From: Macrothele yani
Taxonomy: Eukaryota > Arthropoda > Arachnida > Araneae > Macrothelidae
Reading direction: 5' to 3'
NCBI GenBank assembly: GCA_039090855.1
Contig: CM077034.1
Coordinates: 14,025,970-14,089,969, forward strand
DNA: 64,000 bases
Shown: piece after piece, positions 57,820-64,000 of the stretch
Layout: each line of letters begins with the position of its first letter
Position numbering within the stretch: the stretch's first letter is position 1
Notes under the pieces: model-generated
Told to the model about the DNA's origin: nothing
Database searches by the model: none
What the model saw: the letters and a program-made list of their open reading frames with translations, nothing else
Program-made: the position numbers and the translations under genes

Positions 57820-59329
57820 CACTGCCGGACAATTGCTAAGGACGGATGACAATAGCAACCATAAAATGGAAGGCAGGAAAATGTGGAAATTAGCATAAGT
57901 GCGGGATACAGTAAGACGTGTTTGTGCGTATGCAAATTTTGGATTGCCGAACTTGTTCGTGACGTCATAGCGCTGATAAGAGATATAAAGGATTTGACGC
58001 GTATTGACCGTTGTTGTTCAAACGCAAAGTTGAAAGGGAAAGAATCAATTGACGAACTTGCAATTTTCAGTATGTCTTCCCGACATCACCTAGATGATTT
58101 TACGCGTGGCCGTATTATTGGCAAGATTGAAGAAGGGCGAAAAATAACAGATGTTGCCAGGGAGTTCGACGTCAGCCACAGTGTTGTTTCAAGGCTTTGG
58201 AAATCATTTCAAACAAATGGAGAGTGTAGCAAACGTCACGGGGGAGGTCGTGTTTGCAGTACGACACCTGCAGAAGATCGGTACATAGTGCTATCAACAA
58301 AAAGACCCCGGCGCAGCACAGCTAGTGAGGTAGCAAATCAGTTTATGGCTGCTACTGGCAAGCGGATCTCCCGAAAAACTGTCGCCAGACGTTTGCATGA
58401 AGGCCGTCCTGTTGTGTGCATCCCATTGTCCAGACGTCACCGTACCGCCCGTTTGCAGTGGTGCCATCAACATCGCAATTGGACTGATAACGACTGGTCT
58501 GCTGTCCTCTTCTCAGATGAGAATAGATACAGTCTATCGTCTGATTGTCGACGACAACTGATCTGGCGTGATAGTGGTACTGCATATTGTCCAGCAAACA
58601 TACAGGAAAGGGACCGATATCCGACATGTAGTGTCATGGTATGGGCTGGCTTCATGATCAATGGCCGTACGTCCCTCTATGTGCTTCCAGCTGGGACTAT
58701 GACTGGCCGACAATACATTAATGATGTTCTGCTACCTCATGTTCGCATGTTCCTTGGTGCTGTCGGTGATAGATTCATTTTCATGGACAACAACGCAACA
58801 TGTCATCGAACAGTCGCTGTCCAGGAGTGTCTTGAGAGCGAGGATATTGAACGCCTCGTATGGCCAGCACGTTCTCCAGATCTGAATCCCATTGAAAATG
58901 TGTGGGTTGCTTTGGGGAGGAGTCTTGCTGGTCGCCAATGCCCTCCAATAAACAAGGACACCCTCATCCGTGCACTGACAGAGGAATGTGATAAATTACC
59001 CCAATAGCTGCTTGATAATGTTGTGCAAAGCATGACACGACGTGTGGAATCTTGCATCGCCCTCCATGGTGGCCATATCCCGTATTGACATCTTACGCCG
59101 GAACGCCTGCGGACGGTAATTGCATTTTTTTCACGTTTACGTATTCTGCACAAAATGGCCTGTTTGTCCCTTGAACACGTTCCAAAGCCTTCTGGATTTC
59201 AGAGCACAATAAATTGTCTTTCTTGTAATGTTCTGACATTATTTTATTTCACTTGGCATCGAACCACACTTACTTTTTTATGTGCTATATAGCCGTTTAT
59301 GATCCGTCCTTAGCAATTGTCCAGCAGTT
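57820..59329 (+). mobile_element. Tc1-like DD34E element, copy 2
   Basis: Left terminus cactgccggacaattgctaa (57820, after TA at 57818-57819). Right terminus ttagcaattgtccagcagtt ending near 59329; the right TA is not preserved. Its length and sequence match copy 1 (28401-29941) closely. The right end is only 100 bases upstream of exon C of the sorting nexin, same strand. aataaa near 59209 could serve as a polyadenylation signal. Confidence 0.95.
58072..59088 (+). pseudogene. Tc1-like DD34E transposase, copy 2, nearly full length
   Basis: The ATG at 58072 (MSSRHHLDDFTRGRIIGKIE) is preferred over the upstream frame start at 57883, because the added 63 residues come from the 5' untranslated part. 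Domains: helix-turn-helix ITDVAREFDVSHSVVSRLWK, second DNA-binding part TASEVANQFMAATGKRISRK, first D in LFSDENRYSLSSD, second catalytic position FMDNNATCHRT and E in SPDLNPIENVWVALGRS. The second catalytic D is N (copy 1 has D), a single G-to-A change. A TAG at 59005-59007 after DKLPQ (CAG in copy 1) removes the last 26 residues; reading through it gives a natural stop at 59086-59088, 338 codons. Thus open but catalytically dead. Confidence 0.93.
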
Positions 59330-59429
59330 GTGCTTGTTGTGCTTAAAAGTTTGTGTTGTGTTTTGTTATTCAAAAATGGATGCAAATCCTTAGTAAATGT
59401 ATTTTATTGACTTTTCAATTTTCTTTCAG

Positions 59430-59505
59430 GTGTAGCTGATAGTTATATTAAGATATCTTCCAGCCTTGTTCAGTTAGCTACTATAGATGGTTCGGAGTTA
59501 GAAAA
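59430..59505 (+). CDS. SNX5/SNX6-type sorting nexin, exon C (BAR domain)
   Basis: 76 bp, acceptor ttttctttcag (AG 59428-59429), donor gtatgt (59506). It starts with two bases that complete the split codon of exon B (TGT, C) and ends two bases into a codon. The peptide is VADSYIKISSSLVQLATIDG followed by SELE, aligning with the family's AADDYNRIGSSLYALG/VADDYI segment directly after the exon B sequence. The phase match between B and C supports a real spliced gene and argues against chance. The next exon (FFLKVSELF-like) was not found to 64000. Confidence 0.88.
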
Positions 59506-60420
59506 GTATGTCATTTTCAAATATTAAACTCGTATTTTTTTCCGTATTATTCATGTAACTTAAAAATGACTGGTATATTTTTGCTGTGTTCCTCTTGAAG
59601 AAATCTTCCTTCTACCCTCAAAAGTAGGATATTTTGTTATGAAGGTAGCATTTTTAATGGCAACGCAAAGTGTGTGGAAAAGTAAAGCGTCTTTTATACA
59701 GTAAATTCAATTATAACAAGTATAAAAATTTTAAAAGATGCTTAGTTAGTAAAAATTAATTATATAAACACCCAGATCCACCTGTCTCTCTGGAGCACTT
59801 GACTTCACAGCAATGTCTTCATTGTTGTGCCATCAATTCGAGTGTGCTGTAGCAATTTCAAAATGCCCCCCCCCCCCCCATATAATAGCACACTGTCGCT
59901 TTTAGATGTCAAGGTGATCTCATGCTAATTTAAAAACACTGGATTATTATTAATGACTCGTTTTATTTATCCGGTCTACAAAATTCAAATAAAAATCTCA
60001 ATATGCATTTGTATATTAATTTAATTTAGCACAATTCGAATTTTAATTTGTATGCTCTAATTATTTTTATATTTTTTTTTAAATTAACTAACTTTCTGAG
60101 TTTAGTGCTGATTATATTATACATTTTGAAAAATATCAATCCATCTAAACACTGTAACCTACAATAAAAACTGAAACCTTGTGATGTCGAAGTGAGGAAG
60201 ATTGCATCTAAAAGCAGATATCACCCCAATAGCACATTGACGGGAATTTAGATAGTTCCAATTTGTAATGCCAGGTGTCGCATCATTTTGTAGAAAAAGC
60301 TTCGGTATGAAGTTTCAAACTAACTGTTGAGTAGGACAGTCTTAAAACAAGCCATGAACATAATGACAAGTGTGCCGAAGAAAATGTAATTTAACACAAA
60401 AAGTCAAAGCAAAAGTTAAG
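59506..60420. other. intron downstream of exon C, no gene
   Basis: A/T-rich, low coding potential. A poly-C tract lies at 59866-59880. No known repeat recognised. Confidence 0.6.
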
Positions 60421-61032
60421 GGCCGCCCCGGTGGCGCCGTGGTCTAAGCAATGGCCTCTGATCATTCGTCCGTAAGGGGATCCGGGTTCGAATCCCGGTG
60501 AGGCATGGATGTTGTGTTTGTCTTACGGCACTGGCTCTCCCCCTTCCCTGGAGCCAGTGACCCTAAATTAGGGACGGGCGACTGCTTATAGCCCATTGAG
60601 TTGCTCACGGTGGTCGTTAAACCTCCAATCAATGAATGGATGTTGTGTTTGTCTTACGGCACTGGCTCTCTCCCTTCCCTGGAACCAGTGACCCTAAATT
60701 AGGGACGGGCGACTGCTTATAGCCCATTGAGTTGCTCACAGTGGTCGTTAAACCTCCAATCAATCAATGAATGGATGTTGTGTTTGTCTTACGGTACTGG
60801 CTCTCTCCCTTCCCTGGAACCAGTGGCCCTAAATTAGGGACGGGCGACTGCTTATAGCCCATTGAGTTGCTCACGGTGGTCGTTAAACCTCCAATCAATC
60901 AATGAATGGATGTTGTGTTTGTCTTACGGTACTGGCTCTCTCCCTTCCCTGGAACCAGTGGCCCTAAATTCGGGACGGGCGACTGCTTATAGCCCATTGA
61001 GTTGCTCACGGTGGTCGTTAAACCTCCAATCA
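60421..61032 (+). mobile_element. tRNA-derived SINE (SINE-B) with four tandem tail copies
   Basis: The head gggccgccccggtggcgccg has an A-box-like tggcgccgtggtc and, 50 bases on, a B box within ccgggttcgaatcccgg, a perfect T-arm-like hairpin (60483-60499). The body (cttacggcactggctctc ... cgttaaacctccaatcaat) is present four times in a row at 60505, 60636, 60771 and 60906, spacing 131-135 bp. The whole ends in an A-rich tail. SINE-B is unrelated to SINE-A in sequence but shows the same architecture: one promoter head and a repeated tail. Confidence 0.88.
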
Positions 61033-61495
61033 AAAAAAAAGAAGAAAAAGTTAAGGTAAGTTTACACAAAAACAACTGGGACTACAAAGAAAATTTTTAA
61101 ACAACAACAAATATTTCGCACAGAATGTTTTTTTTATCGCGAGGTCTTTTGAAAAATGGAGATAGCATATAATTTTCAGATCTGCGATGAATGAGTTCTT
61201 ACTATATAAGTTTTTACTACATTTCCTTACAAAAAGAAGCCAACATCTATTTGATTTGTTTTTTATCTGTTTCAATTAACAACTTTTCTGTCTCAGGACA
61301 GGCGATAGGCTAGTTTTAAATAAGGAGGCTTTGAACTGATAACTTCAGTTATTTTCAACCCAAGAAAGGATGGATGATGGCAAGTGGTTGCCAGATCTGT
61401 AATGCCATATATTTTTTATCTTTTAAACAGATTTCCACAATCATTACCGGAACAGAAAAAGTTAAATGTAAAAGTAGGATCAATCTAAGCAGGCA
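61033..61495. other. intron-like DNA, no gene
   Basis: A/T-rich. A possible splice-like border near 61430 (ttttaaacag) is not followed by codons matching the sorting nexin. Nothing else is seen. Confidence 0.5.
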
Positions 61496-63790
61496 TTTGA
61501 GACCTTTCAGAGAACCCATCATTCCTGTGAAATTCTAAAGCAGCTGTGACTTTCAAAGCTAAATTTTCTCACCTGCTAATTTCATTATCCAATCTATTTT
61601 CTCTATCAGACATGCTTCCTAAATATACAAATTCATTCACCTGGTCTATCTCTGTCATTTAGATTGATCTTGCATTCAGTACTAACAGTTCTTTACTCAA
61701 AAACCATAACTTTTCTCTTTTACAACTAATCTGTTTCTCTGTCAAACATGCTTCCTAAGTACACAAATTCATTCACCTGGTCTATCCTGTGACATTTAGA
61801 TTGATCTTGCATTCAGTACTAACAGTTCTTTACTCAAAAACCATAACTTTTCTCTTTTACAACTAATCTGTTTCTCTGTCAAACATGCTTCCTAAGTACA
61901 CAAATTCATTCACCTGGTCTATTCTGTGCCAATTAAATTGATCTTGCATTCAGTACTAACAGTTCCTCACTCAAAAACCATAACTTTCTCTTAAACATCT
62001 AATCTGTTTCTCTGTCAAACATGCTTTCTAAATACACAAATTCACTCACCTGGTCTATTCTGTGCCATTTAGATTGTTCTTGCATTCAGTACTAACAGTT
62101 CTTTACTCAAAAACCATAACTTTTCTCTTTTACAACTAATCTGTTTCTCTGTCAAACATGCTTCCTAAGTACACAAATTCATTCACCTGGTCTATCCTGT
62201 GACATTTAGATTGATCTTGCATTCAGTACTAACAGTTCCTCACTCAAAAACCTTAACTTTTCTCTTTAACATCTAATCTGTTTCTCTGTCAAACATGCTT
62301 CCTAAATACCCAAATTCATTCACCTGGTCTATTCTGTGCCAATTAGATTGATCTTGCATTCAGTACTAACAGTTCCTCACTCAAAAACCATAACTTTCTC
62401 TTAAACATCTAATCTGTTTCTCTGTCAAACATGCTTCCTAAATACACAAATTCATTCACCTGGTCTATTCTGTGCCATTTAGATTGATCTTGCATTCAGT
62501 ACTAACAGTTCTTTACTCAAAAACCATAACTTTTCTCTTTTACAACTAATCTGTTTCTCTGTCAAACATGCTTCCTAAGTACACAAATTCATTCACCTGG
62601 TCTATCCTGTGACATTTAGATTGATCTTGCATTCAGTACTAACAGTTCCTCACTCAAAAACCTTAACTTTTCTCTTTAACATCTAATCTGTTTCTCTGTC
62701 AAACATGCTTCCTAAATACCCAAATTCATTCACCTGGTCTATTCTGTGCCAATTAAATTGATCTTGCATTCAGTACTAACAGTTCCTCACTCAAAAACCA
62801 TAACTTTCTCTTTAACATCTAATCTGTTTCTCTGTCAAACATGCTTCCTAAATATACAAATTCATTCACCTGGTCTATTCTGTGCCAATTAGATTGATCT
62901 TGCATTCAGTACTAACAGTTCTTTACTCAAAAACCATAACTTTTCTCTTTAACATCTAATCTGTTTCTCTGTCAAACATGCTTCCTAAATATTCAAATTC
63001 ATTCACCTGGTCTATCCTGTGCCATTTAGACTGATCTTGCATTCAGTACTAACAGTTCTTTACTCAAAAACCATAACTTTCTCTTTAACATCTAATCTGT
63101 TTCTCTGTCAAACATGCTTCCTAAATATACAAATTCATTTACCTGGTCTATTCTGTGCCAATTAGATTGATCTTGCATTCAGTACTAACAGTTCTTTACT
63201 CAAAAACCATAACTTTTCTCTTTAACATCTAATCTGTATCTCTGTTAAACATGCTTCCTAAATATACAAATTCATTTACCTGGTCTATTCTGTGCCATTT
63301 AGATTGATCTTGCATTCAGTAGTAACAGTTCTTTACTCAAAAACCATAACTTTTCTCTTTAACATCTAATCTGTTTCTCTGTCAAACATGCTTCCTAAAT
63401 ATACAATTCATTCACCTGGTCTATCTCTGTGTCATTTAGACTAATCTTGCATTCAGTACTAACAGTTCTTTACTCAAAAACCATAACTTTTCTCTTTAAC
63501 ATCTAATCTGTTTCTCTGTCAAACATGCTTCCTGAATATTCAAATCCATTCACCTGGTCTATTCTGTGCCATTTAGACTGATCTTACATTCAGTACTAAC
63601 AGTTCTTCACTCAAAAACCATAACTTTCTCTTTAACATCTAATCTGTTTCTCTGTCAAACATGCTTCCTAAATATGCAAATTCATTCACCTGGTCTATTC
63701 TGTGCCAATTAGATTGATCTTGTATCAGTACTAACAGTTCTTTACTCAAAAACCATAACTTTTCTCTTTAACATCTAATCTGTTTCTCTG
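61496..63790 (-). repeat. 137-bp array amplified from LINE-L reverse transcriptase coding sequence, about 16 copies
   Basis: The left part (61496-61600, - strand) matches the LINE-L codons for FYRNDGFSRES. To its right the unit containing catgcttcctaagtacacaa repeats every 136-137 bases (61747, 61884, 62020 and on). The - strand reads DQVNEFVYLGSMFDRE in each unit, the RT thumb motif (cf. YVYLG in the other LINE), which lies just upstream of the FYRNDGF segment in a normal ORF2. The order is therefore correct for a single LINE fragment with one internal segment multiplied. Units carry stops and 137 is not a multiple of 3. Confidence 0.92.
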
Positions 63791-64000
63791 TCAAACATAC
63801 ATACATTACATACATATCACTAAGCTGTTCTATGAGATTCAGAGGTTAGTTTCAAAAGAAATACAAACTTCCAGATATTTTTTTTTTATTGTTGTCGTAT
63901 CAAACTTCGCCATTTACAGCGATCTTGACATACAACTCGTGCTTCACTGATATCCATTACACGCCGTACACAGTATCTTTTATACTTCATACTCATAATC
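63791..64000 (-). pseudogene. LINE-L 3' end, cut by the window edge
   Basis: A short (CATA)n tract followed by tatcactaagctgttctatg and the same 3' untranslated and C-terminal codons as in the units at 21.5-22.9 kb. It is preceded directly by the 137-bp array. Orientation -, continuing beyond the window. Confidence 0.88.

Noticed and set aside
60421..60510. A functional tRNA gene
   Set aside because: The T-arm is perfect, but the acceptor ends do not pair well, there is no clear anticodon arm, and the sequence runs directly into a repeated SINE body.
61051..61275. A 74-codon - strand gene
   Set aside because: A/T-rich lysine/isoleucine-type composition typical of random frames; no family resemblance.
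59506..64000. Further sorting nexin exons after exon C
   Set aside because: I looked for the next BAR segment (KVSELF/KVAELF-like) and found none; the following intron probably runs past the window.

Overview
This is a eukaryotic nuclear window, very probably from an arthropod with a large repeat-rich genome. The signs are spliced exons with GT/AG borders and matching phases, many Tc1/mariner elements, LINE and Penelope-like retroelement fragments, two tRNA-derived SINE families, and roughly half of the length in tandem arrays. The species cannot be named from the sequence alone. There is nothing bacterial here: no operons and no CRISPR.

The only host gene I can support is a sorting nexin of the SNX5/SNX6 type on the + strand. 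Three short exons are visible: A 17782-17880, B 46263-46368 and C 59430-59505. They join in frame (phases 0/0 and 1/1) and encode the PX-BAR linker and the start of the BAR domain. The gene runs out of the window on both sides. Nearly everything else is intron filled with mobile elements: 28.4 kb between A and B, 13.1 kb between B and C.

Layout: 1-7509 is an array of about 38 copies of a 197-bp satellite, ending in a tRNA-like SINE head (to 7689, - strand) inserted in a hAT relic. 7.9-9.4 kb holds old repeats. 10.0-12.7 kb holds a mariner relic and a LINE whose 3' end is amplified as a 168-bp array. 12.7-14.7 kb holds two Penelope-like (GIY-YIG) fragments, one a large palindrome. 14.9-17.4 kb is a mariner whose 3' end is amplified as a 102-bp array. 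Exon A follows. 18.3-21.5 kb is another mariner, containing a nested Tc1-like element and a 44-bp array. 21.5-23.6 kb is a tandem set of LINE 3' ends. 24.0-30.0 kb holds four Tc1-like elements, one with an internal 28-bp array and one nested in the terminal repeat of another. 29983-45980 is a second SINE head followed by about 80 copies of the same 197-bp satellite, inverted relative to the first array. Then come exon B, a 57-bp minisatellite (46.7-50.1 kb), a KRBA2-like terminal-inverted-repeat element containing a Penelope palindrome, a 5'-truncated LINE, a Penelope-type RT relic, a 171-bp satellite (55.3-57.55 kb), a nearly intact Tc1-like copy, exon C, a second SINE with a four-fold tail, and a LINE fragment with a 137-bp array.

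The main theme is that most tandem arrays here can be traced to a segment of a particular mobile element that is still adjacent: SINE tails, mariner and Tc1 coding or terminal segments, LINE coding and 3' segments. The window therefore looks like a series of snapshots of satellite DNA being born from transposons inside the introns of one gene. The two large SINE-derived arrays also form an inverted pair around exon A. No transposase or reverse transcriptase here appears functional; several have identifiable hits in catalytic residues.
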